Assembly (NCBI RefSeq): GCF_001613385.1
Contig: NZ_BDCG01000002.1
Coordinates: 434,001-498,000 of the forward strand
Direction: 5' to 3'
Length of the DNA stretch: 64,000 nucleotides
Source: Nocardia flavorosea NBRC 108225
GTDB taxonomy: Bacteria > Actinomycetota > Actinomycetes > Mycobacteriales > Mycobacteriaceae
Positions within the stretch are counted from its first letter, which is position 1. Each line of letters begins with the position of its first letter. Both the position numbers and the translations under genes were made by a program. Of the stretch, positions 39,787 through 47,547 are shown piece by piece. Below the pieces are notes generated by a model. It did not search any database and was not told where the DNA came from. It was given only the letters and a program-made list of their open reading frames with translations.

Positions 39787-40752
39787 GTGACCACCACCGA
39801 GCGTCGTCCCGTCACCGCCGCCGATATCTACGCCGCCGGCGGTATCACCGTCACCAAGCTGGGTGAGAACATCGGCGCGCTGATCGAAGGCGTCCATATC
39901 TCGGGCGATATCAGCCGCGACACCGCGTTCGCCATCCGCTACGCGCTGGCCACCGACAAGGTGGTGGTTTTCCGCGGGCAGCACCATGTCGACGACGAGA
40001 CCCAATACCGGTTCGCCTCGACGCTGGGATCACCCACCACCACCCATCCGACCCTCACCTCCGAGGACAACCGGACGCTGGTGATCGAAGGGGCCGCGAA
40101 CAGCTGGCATACCGATGTCACCTTCATCGACCGTATCCCGAAGGCCTCCATCCTGCGCGCCGTGGATATCCCGCCCTACGGCGGCGCGACCACCTGGGCC
40201 TCCACCACCGCGGCCTACAACCAGCTGCCCGAACCGCTCAAAGCACTGGTCGAGAAGTTGTGGGCGGTGCACAGCAACGAATACGACTACGCCGGTGTGC
40301 ACGCCGACGCCAAAGCCCGGGGTATCGCCGCATCGAACCATATGCAGAACTTCACCCGCATCGTGTTCGAAACCGAGCATCCGGTGGTGCGGATTCATCC
40401 GGAGACAGGTGAGAAGTCGCTACTGCTGGGCCATTTCGTGAAGAACTTCGTGGGCCTGAAAACGTCGGAATCGGCGGCGCTGTTCCAGCTGCTGCAGGAC
40501 CGCATCGTCCGCCTGGAGAACACCTTGCGCTGGGCCTGGACCCCGGGCGATCTGGTGATCTGGGACAACCGCGCCACCCAGCACTACGGTATCGCCGATT
40601 ACGGCGACCACAAGCGCAGTGTGCACCGGGTAACACTGGCCGGCGATATCCCGGTCTCGGTGGACAACGAGCCCAGCCGTATCCGCACCGGCGACGCCTC
40701 GCATTTCTCGATCGTCGATCCCGTCGATCGTTTTCCCGGGTTCGACGCCTGA
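39787..40752 (+). CDS. TauD/TfdA-family Fe(II)/2-oxoglutarate dioxygenase
   Basis: 321 residues. Facial triad: SWHTDVTF gives His and Asp, and the distal His lies in ATQHYGIADYG; the 2-oxoglutarate-binding Arg is in HKRSVHRVTLAGD. VFRGQHHVDDETQYRFASTLG is also typical. The family oxidises taurine, alkyl sulfates, or aryloxyalkanoates; the exact substrate is unknown. GTG 39787 follows CAGGAG. It stands beside the remains of an ABC importer, which suggests sulfur-compound scavenging in the ancestor. Confidence 0.92.
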   Translation: MTTTERRPVTAADIYAAGGITVTKLGENIGALIEGVHISGDISRDTAFAIRYALATDKVVVFRGQHHVDDETQYRFASTLGSPTTTHPTLTSEDNRTLVIEGAANSWHTDVTFIDRIPKASILRAVDIPPYGGATTWASTTAAYNQLPEPLKALVEKLWAVHSNEYDYAGVHADAKARGIAASNHMQNFTRIVFETEHPVVRIHPETGEKSLLLGHFVKNFVGLKTSESAALFQLLQDRIVRLENTLRWAWTPGDLVIWDNRATQHYGIADYGDHKRSVHRVTLAGDIPVSVDNEPSRIRTGDASHFSIVDPVDRFPGFDA

Positions 40753-40766
40753 ACCATCCGCCCGAA

Positions 40767-40799
40767 CGGACCGGTTCCGCATCCCGCGGGGCCGGTCCG
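40767..40799 (+). terminator. Hairpin after the dioxygenase gene
   Basis: CGGACCGG (40767-40774) pairs with CCGGTCCG (40792-40799) and an inner CCGC/GCGG stem is possible. It lies 14 bp after the TauD-type stop. Confidence 0.55.
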
Positions 40800-40821
40800 C
40801 CCGGCCTCGAAAGGACGTCCC

Positions 40822-41724
40822 GTGCTCAGCCGTACCGCGCCCGCACGCCCCCTTGCGGTTTTCGCCCTGTGCCTGGCTGCGATCCTCGCCGTGGCCGGGT
40901 GCCGGTCCGCGGTGGAGCAGGCAGCCTCCGGTGCCGGTACCGAGGCCACCGAGGGCGGGGTGCTGCGGATCGGCGACGCCGGCGATCTCACCCCGGCCGA
41001 TCTTCACGCTGCTGCGCCTGGTCCCGGGCGATCCCGCACTGATCCTGGCCGGACCGGATTCCTCGCCGGAAGCGCTGGCGGCGTTACGGGACGAGCTGGG
41101 TCTCACCGGCTCGACGGCCAGGATCCGGCCGTCCTGTCTCCGCGCCGGTTACGCGCGCTGCGCCGGGATATCGCGGTGGTGCCACAGGATCCTGCCACCT
41201 CCCTCGATCCCCGTCTCACGATCGCCGCCAGTATTCGCGAGCCCCTCGACGTGCACAAGGCCGGCACACCGGGCGAACGCCGGCAGCGAGTTCTCGATCT
41301 CCTCGACGCCGTACGCCTGCCCGCCGCCTTCGCCGGCCGATTACCGCACCAGCTTTCCGGCGGGCAACGCCGGCGGGTCGCCTTGGCCCGGGCCCTCGCC
41401 CTGCGCCCGCGCCTGCTCATCGCCGATGAACCCACCAGCGCCCTCGACGTCTCCGTCCAGGCCGAAGTCCTGTCGCTGTTCACCGATATCCAGCGCGACC
41501 TGGAGTTCGCCTGCCTGTTCATCAGCCACGATCTGGCAGTGGTGCATCGGATTGCCGACCGGGTCGCGGTGCTGCGCTCCGGATCGGTACTGGAAGTGGG
41601 CCCGGTCGGCACCGTATTCACCACCCCGCGCCGAGCGCATACCCGCGCTCTCGTCGCCGCCGTGCCCTCGCCCGACCCTGCCCGCCGTCCGGCGGCGACA
41701 GAGTTGCCGGCCGTCGCGGTGTGA
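40822..41724 (+). pseudogene. Collapsed peptide-type ABC operon: lipoprotein head, permease scrap and ATPase tail fused in one frame
   Basis: An open frame of 300 codons from GTG 40822 (AAAGGA upstream). Codons 1-55 are a solute-binding-lipoprotein head (signal with lipobox AVAGC, then GGVLRIGDAGDLTPA). About 40998-41105 encodes a DppB-like permease piece, but in the +1 frame (IFTLLRLVPGDPALILAGP, ALAALRDELGLTG). From about 41107 the original frame resumes as the C-terminal two thirds of a DppF-like ATPase (VVPQDPATSLDPR, LSGGQRRRVALA, LIADEPTSALD, FISHDL). Walker A is missing, so it cannot hydrolyse ATP. At least two deletions removed most of four or five genes. Confidence 0.85.
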
Positions 41725-41898
41725 TCACCACGGCCGTGAGGCCGCCTGAGCTCCGGCAGCCGGTGGCCGGCGGTCACCGGCGCCTCACGTCGGCCGGCTT
41801 CGCGGCGGCGCAGGCCGCGTTGATGCCGTTGGGCCGGTATCGGTGCTGTCGATCGCCGGCGCATCGGCACGTTGTCCACTGTCCGGACAGAAGCCGAG

Positions 41899-41922
41899 GC
41901 GGCCGGGACTGTTCCCGGCCGC
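41899..41922. terminator. 10-bp perfect hairpin with CTGT tetraloop
   Basis: GCGGCCGGGA (41899-41908), loop CTGT, TCCCGGCCGC (41913-41922). It is 23 bp beyond the stop of the carboxyltransferase remnant on the minus strand, so it is probably that lost gene's terminator. The rest of 41725-41945 holds no gene. Confidence 0.65.
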
Positions 41923-41945
41923 GGCGAGCAGGTAGCGGCGCTTGT

Positions 41946-42062
41946 TCAGTCGGCGGCGGTGAGCGCGCGGAGCACGACCTCACGGGTGCCGGCGGGATCG
42001 ATCACATAGTCGATCTCGCCGACTGTCGCCACGCTGAGGGCCTTACCTCGTTCGTAGAATCC
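41946..42062 (-). pseudogene. C-terminal tail of an acyl-CoA carboxylase carboxyltransferase
   Basis: Minus strand: FYERGKALSVATVGEIDYVI then DPAGTREVVLRALTAAD and stop (TGA at 41946-41948). The VIDPAxTR segment with a preceding GKAL stretch is the conserved end of AccD/PccB-type carboxyltransferases. Upstream sequence no longer matches, so about 90 percent of the gene is gone. It probably belonged to an acyl-CoA catabolic locus. Confidence 0.65.
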
Positions 42063-42175
42063 CGGCCACGCTCGCCGCACCGGCGCACGCCCATCAGCGG
42101 CCACAGCGAAAGCACTGTCCCACTCCAGGGCACGGCCGCTCGACAGTGGCGGCCACGGACAGGAAGGATGAGCGG

Positions 42176-42859
42176 GTGGTCAGCCGCCGAGATCAGATCA
42201 AACGTGTTGCCGCCGGGCTGTTCGTCGAGAACGGAGTGGCGGGCACCAGCGTCCGGGATATCGCCGAAGGGGTCGGCATGCTGTCCGGCAGCCTCTATCA
42301 CCATTTCCCGTCGAAGGATGCGATCGCCTTCGCGATACTCGACGATTTCCTGACCGATCTGAACTCCCGCTACCGCTCTGTACTGCCCCATGTGAGCGGG
42401 ATGCGGGAGGAACTGCGCGCGCTGGTCTACTCGTCGATCGAGATCGCCGAGATGCATCCGTATGCCACCGAGATCTACCAGAACGAAATGTCGTACCACG
42501 GGCCGGGCGCGCCCGACGCGATCGCGGAGGCGGTGCGTACGGCACATACGTTCTGGATCGATGCCGCCACCCGGGCGAGCGCGAGCGGGGAACTACGCGC
42601 CGGGCTCGACCCGGTCGATTTCGCCCGGATGTTGCGGGAAGGCGTGTGGTGGTCGATCCGGTATCACCGCGAGCACCTGTCGGAACGGCGCGACGAGGTG
42701 ACCGACACCGTGGTGGCGGCTTTTGTCGACGGCGGCGCCTCCCCGGTGACCGTCGCGAGCAGCAGTCCGGACAGCGCCGACCGGCCGATCATCGACCGGC
42801 TCGACCGCATCGAGCGCCGGCTCGAAGAACTGACGAAACGCCTGGTCGACGAGCCGTAG
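42176..42859 (+). CDS. TetR-family regulator (KstR2/FadR-like)
   Basis: 227 residues. HTH QIKRVAAGLFVENGVAGTSVRDIAEGVGMLSGSLYHHFPSKDAIAFAIL, then a TetR_C domain (AVRTAHTFWIDAATRASASGEL, REGVWWSIRYHR) and a basic amphipathic tail (RPIIDRLDRIERRLEELTKRL). This architecture is seen in regulators that bind acyl-CoA thioesters. GTG 42176 is 8 nt after AGGAAGG. It lies upstream of the ABC/ligase operon in the same direction, and two palindromes in that operon's promoter are its likely sites. Confidence 0.9.
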   Translation: MVSRRDQIKRVAAGLFVENGVAGTSVRDIAEGVGMLSGSLYHHFPSKDAIAFAILDDFLTDLNSRYRSVLPHVSGMREELRALVYSSIEIAEMHPYATEIYQNEMSYHGPGAPDAIAEAVRTAHTFWIDAATRASASGELRAGLDPVDFARMLREGVWWSIRYHREHLSERRDEVTDTVVAAFVDGGASPVTVASSSPDSADRPIIDRLDRIERRLEELTKRLVDEP

Positions 42860-42894
42860 CCGGGTCAGCACCGGTGCGGCGCATCGGTAACTTG

Positions 42895-42961
42895 TTGACA
42901 GAAGCAGTGGCACAGGCCACACTCTCAAGCGATCGCTTGGTTCACGCCAAGCACCTGCTTG
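42895..42961 (+). promoter_or_regulatory. Promoter of the ABC/ligase operon with two CAAGC-N4-GCTTG operators
   Basis: -35 TTGACA (42895-42900), 17-bp spacer, -10 CACACT (42918-42923). Operator 1 CAAGCGATCGCTTG (42926-42939, a perfect 14-bp palindrome) covers the start point; operator 2 CAAGCACCTGCTTG (42948-42961) lies 22 bp further, on the same face of the helix. The arrangement predicts tight TetR repression. Confidence 0.8.
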
Positions 42962-42976
42962 ATTGGTGGTGGTCTC

Positions 42977-44179
42977 ATGAGACGTACCCGGGTACTCGCC
43001 TGGGTGCTGGCCGCGGCATTGTTGCCGGCGGGTTGTGCCCAGGTCCGTGAACCGGTGGACGATTACATCGTTATCGGGATGGACGAGGATTCGACCGGGC
43101 CGGGAGCGTCGTATTCGACGATCGCCGGCGATACCGTCCGCGCCGCGGTGAACCGGCTCAATGCCGACGGCGGGATCGGCGGTAAGGAGGTCCGGCTGGT
43201 GGTGGAGAACGACGAGAGCAGTCCGACGAATACGCCCTCCATCATTCGCAAACTGGTCGACCAGGGCGCCTCCGCGGTCGTCCTCGCCACGGGGAGCGGT
43301 TCGGCGTTGCAGGCCAAGCAGATTTCGCAGTCCACCGAAGTCGTCACCATCGCCCCCACCGCGCTGACCGATGCGGTCGCCGGGCCACCCGGTAACGAGT
43401 ACGCGTATATGGTGCCCAATCCGCTGGCCCAGTACGCCGACGTCTACTGCGGCGCCTTCGCGGCACAGGGTAAGAAAAGGCTCGGGGTGCTGGCCGATTC
43501 CAGTCCGGCGATCGCGGGCATCCTCGATACGCTCTACCCGAAATTGCGGGAGTGCATCGATATCGTCGGTACGTCGAAGGCCGCCGTCGATGCCGCCGAC
43601 CTCACCGCGGGGGTGAGCCGGTTGCTCGACAGCGACCCCGATGTGGTGCTCGTCGCGAGCGTCGGCGGTAACTTCGAACTTCTCGCGCAGAATACGGTGC
43701 ACCGGCTGGCGCCCGGGTTGCAGCGCTTCTCGCTGGCATCGATCGGAAACCAGCCCCAATCGTGGAAGCTCGCGGCACCGGGATCGCTCGACGGCCTCGT
43801 GTACATGGGCAGCCTGAGCGACAGCAACCCCCGCACCGCGGAACTACAGGACTGGCTGCGCACCGTCAAGGGGCCGGACTACTCGCTGACTGCCTACGAC
43901 GCGCAGGCCTACGACTCGGTGATGTTGCTGGCGCGGGCGATCGAACTCGCCGGAACCCATACCGATCGGCATCGGCTCAACGAGGCGATGCAGCAGGTCC
44001 GCGACGTTCCGGCGAGCTTCGGGCAGGCACCGCTGACCCTGTCGTTCGCGCCGGACGACCATATCGCCCCCGATTCGGCCTGCGGTCTGGTGCTGGTCGA
44101 ATTCGGCCCTGACAACGTTCCCACCGGCCCCTGGCCGGAGTACCAGCCCGAATGCACGCCGAAGGGGGCCGGTCGATGA
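42977..44179 (+). CDS. Branched-chain-type ABC transporter substrate-binding lipoprotein
   Basis: 400 residues. Lipoprotein signal MRRTRVLAWVLAAALLPAGC, then a periplasmic-binding fold of the LivJ/AmiC family (YIVIGMDEDSTGPGASYSTIAGD, AAVNRLNADGGIGGKEVRLVVEND, KRLGVLADSS, DPDVVLVASVGGN). These proteins bind amino acids, amides, urea or aromatic acids; an acyl-CoA ligase in the same operon favours a carboxylic acid. The start ATG overlaps nothing but has GGTGG upstream. First gene of the operon; overlaps the permease start (ATGA). Confidence 0.92.
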   Translation: MRRTRVLAWVLAAALLPAGCAQVREPVDDYIVIGMDEDSTGPGASYSTIAGDTVRAAVNRLNADGGIGGKEVRLVVENDESSPTNTPSIIRKLVDQGASAVVLATGSGSALQAKQISQSTEVVTIAPTALTDAVAGPPGNEYAYMVPNPLAQYADVYCGAFAAQGKKRLGVLADSSPAIAGILDTLYPKLRECIDIVGTSKAAVDAADLTAGVSRLLDSDPDVVLVASVGGNFELLAQNTVHRLAPGLQRFSLASIGNQPQSWKLAAPGSLDGLVYMGSLSDSNPRTAELQDWLRTVKGPDYSLTAYDAQAYDSVMLLARAIELAGTHTDRHRLNEAMQQVRDVPASFGQAPLTLSFAPDDHIAPDSACGLVLVEFGPDNVPTGPWPEYQPECTPKGAGR

Positions 44180-45051
44180 CTGATCCGCAGTTGTGGCTGG
44201 CCGCCATCGAAATCGGCTGTTTCTTCGCGCTCGTCGCCTTGTCGATCTATCTGGTCGTGGTGGGTGCTTCGTTCTTCAACTTCGCCGCGGGCCCGTATGC
44301 GATGGCCGCCGCGCTGCTCGCCGGTTACGCCGCCGCGCACTGGGGTATGCCGATCCTGCTCGGCGCGATCCTCGGTATCGCGGTGGCGGTGGGGATCTCG
44401 CTGGTCACCGAGATCGTGGTGGTCCGGCCGGTGCAACGCCGCTCCGGTGGCGCCGAACTGCCGGCTCTGGTCGCCGTCACAGCGACGCTGTTCGCGATTC
44501 AGCAGCTCGCGGGCACGGTGTTCGGCCGGACCCCGGTCTCGGTGCCGAATCTGCTCGGACTGCCCGACTTCCGGGTCGGGCCGGTGGGCGTACAAGGTAC
44601 GACGGCGACCATCATCCTGGTAACCGCGGTCGCGCTGGCGGCCACCGTGCTCTGGCTTCGTTCCACCGCCACGGGCCAGTTGTTACGCGCGGTCGGTGAC
44701 AATCACGATGCGGCCCGGATGATCGGCGTGAATGTGCACCGGGTGCGGTTATGGGCCTTCGGCCTGTCCGGCGCCGTCGCCGGGATCGCGGGCATCATCT
44801 TCGCGGCCAAATCCGGCGCCCAGTTCACCAGCGGATTGTCGTGGACGCTCACCGGTTTCCTCGCCCTCGTCGTCGGCGGCACCGGAAAACCGTGGGCGCC
44901 CCTGATCGGCGGCCTCGCGCTCGGCTGGGTGCAGGTGTTCGGCAGTTTCTATTTCGGCGCGACCGGTAGTTCGATCGCCATCTTCCTCGTCGCTCTCGTG
45001 TTCTTCGCGTTCCGGCCCGAAGGCCTGTTCCAACGAAAGGTGCGGGTGTGA
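44176..45051 (+). CDS. Branched-chain-type ABC permease (LivH-like)
   Basis: 291 residues, about eight hydrophobic segments (IGCFFALVALSIYLVVVGASFF, AMAAALLAGYAAA, ILLGAILGIAVAVGISLV, IILVTAVALAATVLWL). RAVGDNHDAARMIGVNVHRVR is the coupling region of LivH permeases. ATGA overlap with the binding-protein gene. Confidence 0.92.
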   Translation: MTDPQLWLAAIEIGCFFALVALSIYLVVVGASFFNFAAGPYAMAAALLAGYAAAHWGMPILLGAILGIAVAVGISLVTEIVVVRPVQRRSGGAELPALVAVTATLFAIQQLAGTVFGRTPVSVPNLLGLPDFRVGPVGVQGTTATIILVTAVALAATVLWLRSTATGQLLRAVGDNHDAARMIGVNVHRVRLWAFGLSGAVAGIAGIIFAAKSGAQFTSGLSWTLTGFLALVVGGTGKPWAPLIGGLALGWVQVFGSFYFGATGSSIAIFLVALVFFAFRPEGLFQRKVRV

Positions 45052-46067
45052 TGGCTGTTGTCACGACCACCGAAACCGCTACCCCCGCCACCCGAACCGG
45101 GACGACCGCCGCGCGGACCGTCCTCGGGGAGCTGGGTATCTGCCTGGCCGTCCTCGCCGCGGTACTGCTCTGGATGGGCCCCAGCCTGTACCGGCAGGAC
45201 CTGGTGTTCCTGGCCGCCACCTACGCGCTGGTGGCGCTGGGTATGTACCTGCCGTTCGTCCTGGCCGGTTCACTGTCCATGGCCTACAGCGCCTATGCGG
45301 CCATCGGCGCGTACGCCGTCGCGTACCTATCGGTGAAGCAAGGGCTTTCGCCATGGTGGGGCTGGCTCGCCGGTATGGTGATCGCCGCCGCGGTCGCGCT
45401 CGTCCTCGCCGTGGCGACCAGAAAGCTCTCCGGGTTCTACCTCGCCGCCGTCACCCTGCTGTTCGCCATCGCCTTCGAACACTGGCTCGGCGATGCCACC
45501 TCGATCACCGGCGGATCGTCCGGAATCGCGAATATTCCGGTGCCGTCGCTGTTCGGCTGGGAACCACCGCGTTACGCCCAGGTGGTGGCCGCGATCGTCT
45601 TCGTCTGCACGGTAACGGTGCTGATCGACCGGTTGCGCCGGTCGGCGTGGGGGCTGTCGCTGTCCGCGGCACGGGAGAACGCGCCCGCGGTCCAGTCCGC
45701 CGGGATCTCCCCGCCCCATCTGACCGTGGTGGCGCTGGCCGTCGGCGCGGCGATCGCGTCCACGGGCGGTGCACTTTTCACCGTCTCGGTGCAGGCGGTG
45801 ACACCGGAGACCTTCGGCCTGGACCTGGTATTCCTTGCAATCTTCATGCCGATCATCGGCGGCCGCGGATCGGCGTGGGGCGCTCCCCTCGGGGCGCTGA
45901 TCGTCGTGGGAGTCACGCTGAACATGCCCGGCTACCAGGGGTCGGGTGAGCTGCTGCTGGCCGTGGTCGTCCTGGTGATCCTCCTGCTCGCACCCGGCGG
46001 TGTGATCGGCTGGGCACACCGGCTGCTGCAACGGCTCATACCGTCCCGGACCATGGACAGGAGGTGA
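45051..46067 (+). CDS. Branched-chain-type ABC permease (LivM-like)
   Basis: 338 residues with about nine membrane segments (LGICLAVLAAVLLWMGP, AATYALVALGMYLPFVLAG, WLAGMVIAAAVALVLAVAT, LLLAVVVLVILLLAPGGV). Coupling segment SAARENAPAVQSAGISPPHLT is LivM-like. I took ATG 45051 (TGATG with the LivH stop); GTG 45048 one codon earlier is also possible. Confidence 0.92.
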   Translation: MAVVTTTETATPATRTGTTAARTVLGELGICLAVLAAVLLWMGPSLYRQDLVFLAATYALVALGMYLPFVLAGSLSMAYSAYAAIGAYAVAYLSVKQGLSPWWGWLAGMVIAAAVALVLAVATRKLSGFYLAAVTLLFAIAFEHWLGDATSITGGSSGIANIPVPSLFGWEPPRYAQVVAAIVFVCTVTVLIDRLRRSAWGLSLSAARENAPAVQSAGISPPHLTVVALAVGAAIASTGGALFTVSVQAVTPETFGLDLVFLAIFMPIIGGRGSAWGAPLGALIVVGVTLNMPGYQGSGELLLAVVVLVILLLAPGGVIGWAHRLLQRLIPSRTMDRR

Positions 46068-46072
46068 CGACG

Positions 46073-46849
46073 ATGGCATCCACAGCTCTGCTGTCCGTGA
46101 CCGGGTTGACCAAACGCTACGGGGGCGTGACCGCCGTCGACGAGGTGAGTTTCGATCTGCCCGCGGGCCGCGTACTCGGCCTCGTCGGGCCGAACGGGGC
46201 GGGAAAAACCACCCTGGTCGACTGCATCGTGGGCACCCAGACCCCTGACGCGGGCACCGTGCACGTCGACGGCCGCGCCCTGCCCGAGGGGCCCGCGGCG
46301 CGCGCCCGGGCCGGGCTGGCACGTACCTTCCAGCATCCGCAGCTGGCGCTGGAATCGACCCCGGTCGAGAACATCGTGCCCGGTATCGTCGGCCGGTCGA
46401 TCGGCTCCTACGGTGCCTCCCTCCTGGCGCTGCTGCGTGGACTCGCGGGCACGCCCCGGACGGTGCTCGACACGGCGGCAGCGGTGGCCACCGAGTACGG
46501 CGTCAGCACCGACCGCGTGCCCACCGGCAGTCTCGGCCTGGGCTCCCAGCGGCTGGTCGAAATCGCCCGCGCGATGGCCGCCGAACCGCGAGTGCTGCTG
46601 TTGGACGAACCTTTCGCCGGCTCCGATACCGAGGGGATCGCGGCGATCTCCCATGCCGTACACCGGGTCCGCGCGGCAGGGCATTCGGTGGTTCTGGTGG
46701 ACCACAACGTCGATCTGATCGCCGAACTGGCCGATTCGGTGGTGCTGCTGGCCGACGGCGCGGTCGCGTTCACCGGCAGCCCGCAGGACTGTATGCGCAG
46801 CGCGGAAATGCAATCCGTGTACTTCGGCAGCACCGAGGAGGCCCGATGA
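46073..46849 (+). CDS. Branched-chain-type ABC ATPase (LivG-like)
   Basis: 258 residues. Walker A GPNGAGKTT, Q-loop RTFQHPQL, signature LGLGSQRLVEIA (diverged from LSGGQ), Walker B VLLLDEPFAG, H-loop VLVDHNVDLI. ATG 46073 is 8 nt after AGGAGG, whereas the GTG at 46064 overlaps that site. Pairs with the LivF-like ATPase. Confidence 0.93.
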   Translation: MASTALLSVTGLTKRYGGVTAVDEVSFDLPAGRVLGLVGPNGAGKTTLVDCIVGTQTPDAGTVHVDGRALPEGPAARARAGLARTFQHPQLALESTPVENIVPGIVGRSIGSYGASLLALLRGLAGTPRTVLDTAAAVATEYGVSTDRVPTGSLGLGSQRLVEIARAMAAEPRVLLLDEPFAGSDTEGIAAISHAVHRVRAAGHSVVLVDHNVDLIAELADSVVLLADGAVAFTGSPQDCMRSAEMQSVYFGSTEEAR

Positions 46850-47547
46850 TCAGCGCCCATGGACTCACCGTCCGATACGGGAAAGCCGTCGCGGTCCGCG
46901 ATGTGGCGTTCGAGGCCCGCTCCGGAGAGGTCACCGCGGTGGTGGGGCCGAACGGGGCCGGGAAGTCGAGCCTGCTGTCGGCGGTGTTCGGCAGTACCCC
47001 CGCCACCGGGACCGTCACGGTCGACGAGCACGACCTCGGCGACGCCGCGGCCCAGAAGAGGTTGCGTACCGGAGTGGCCTTCGTCCCGCAGGGCCGGCAA
47101 CTGTTCCCGCGCCTGACCGTGCGGGAGAACCTGGAAATCGGGGCCCGGCTACTGGGAGCCCGCAACGACGTCCTCGAATCGGCCTTCGACCGCTTCCCCA
47201 TTCTGCGCACCCGCGCGAAACAATTCGCCGGCGTGCTGTCTGGCGGCGAACAGCAGATGCTGCTGCTGGCGCGGGCCCTGCTCGTGCAGCCGCGTGCACT
47301 GCTGCTCGACGAGATGACCACCGGGCTCTCTCCGAAGATCGCCGGTGAACTGCTCGACCATGTTCGCGCACTGGCGGATTCGGGTATCACGGTGCTCGTT
47401 GCCGAACCCGCGCTGTACCGGGTGGCCCGTATCGTCGACCGCGGGTACGTCATGATCCGTGGCTCGCTCTCCGAGCCGAAGGACAGCGCCGACGCCCTCG
47501 ATACCGCCTACCGGGCATCCATGGGGATGCTCGAGGAAGCTCTGTGA
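46846..47547 (+). CDS. Branched-chain-type ABC ATPase (LivF-like)
   Basis: 233 residues. Walker A GPNGAGKSS, Q-loop FVPQGRQLF, signature LSGGEQQMLLLA, Walker B ALLLDEMTTGL. In place of the usual switch His the sequence reads VLVAEPALYRV, so this subunit may lack its own hydrolytic His, as many LivF do. ATGA overlap with the LivG-like gene. Confidence 0.93.
   Translation: MISAHGLTVRYGKAVAVRDVAFEARSGEVTAVVGPNGAGKSSLLSAVFGSTPATGTVTVDEHDLGDAAAQKRLRTGVAFVPQGRQLFPRLTVRENLEIGARLLGARNDVLESAFDRFPILRTRAKQFAGVLSGGEQQMLLLARALLVQPRALLLDEMTTGLSPKIAGELLDHVRALADSGITVLVAEPALYRVARIVDRGYVMIRGSLSEPKDSADALDTAYRASMGMLEEAL

Noticed and set aside
45058..45336. Proline-rich small frame inside the LivM-like gene
   Set aside because: Alternative-frame shadow of a well-supported permease.
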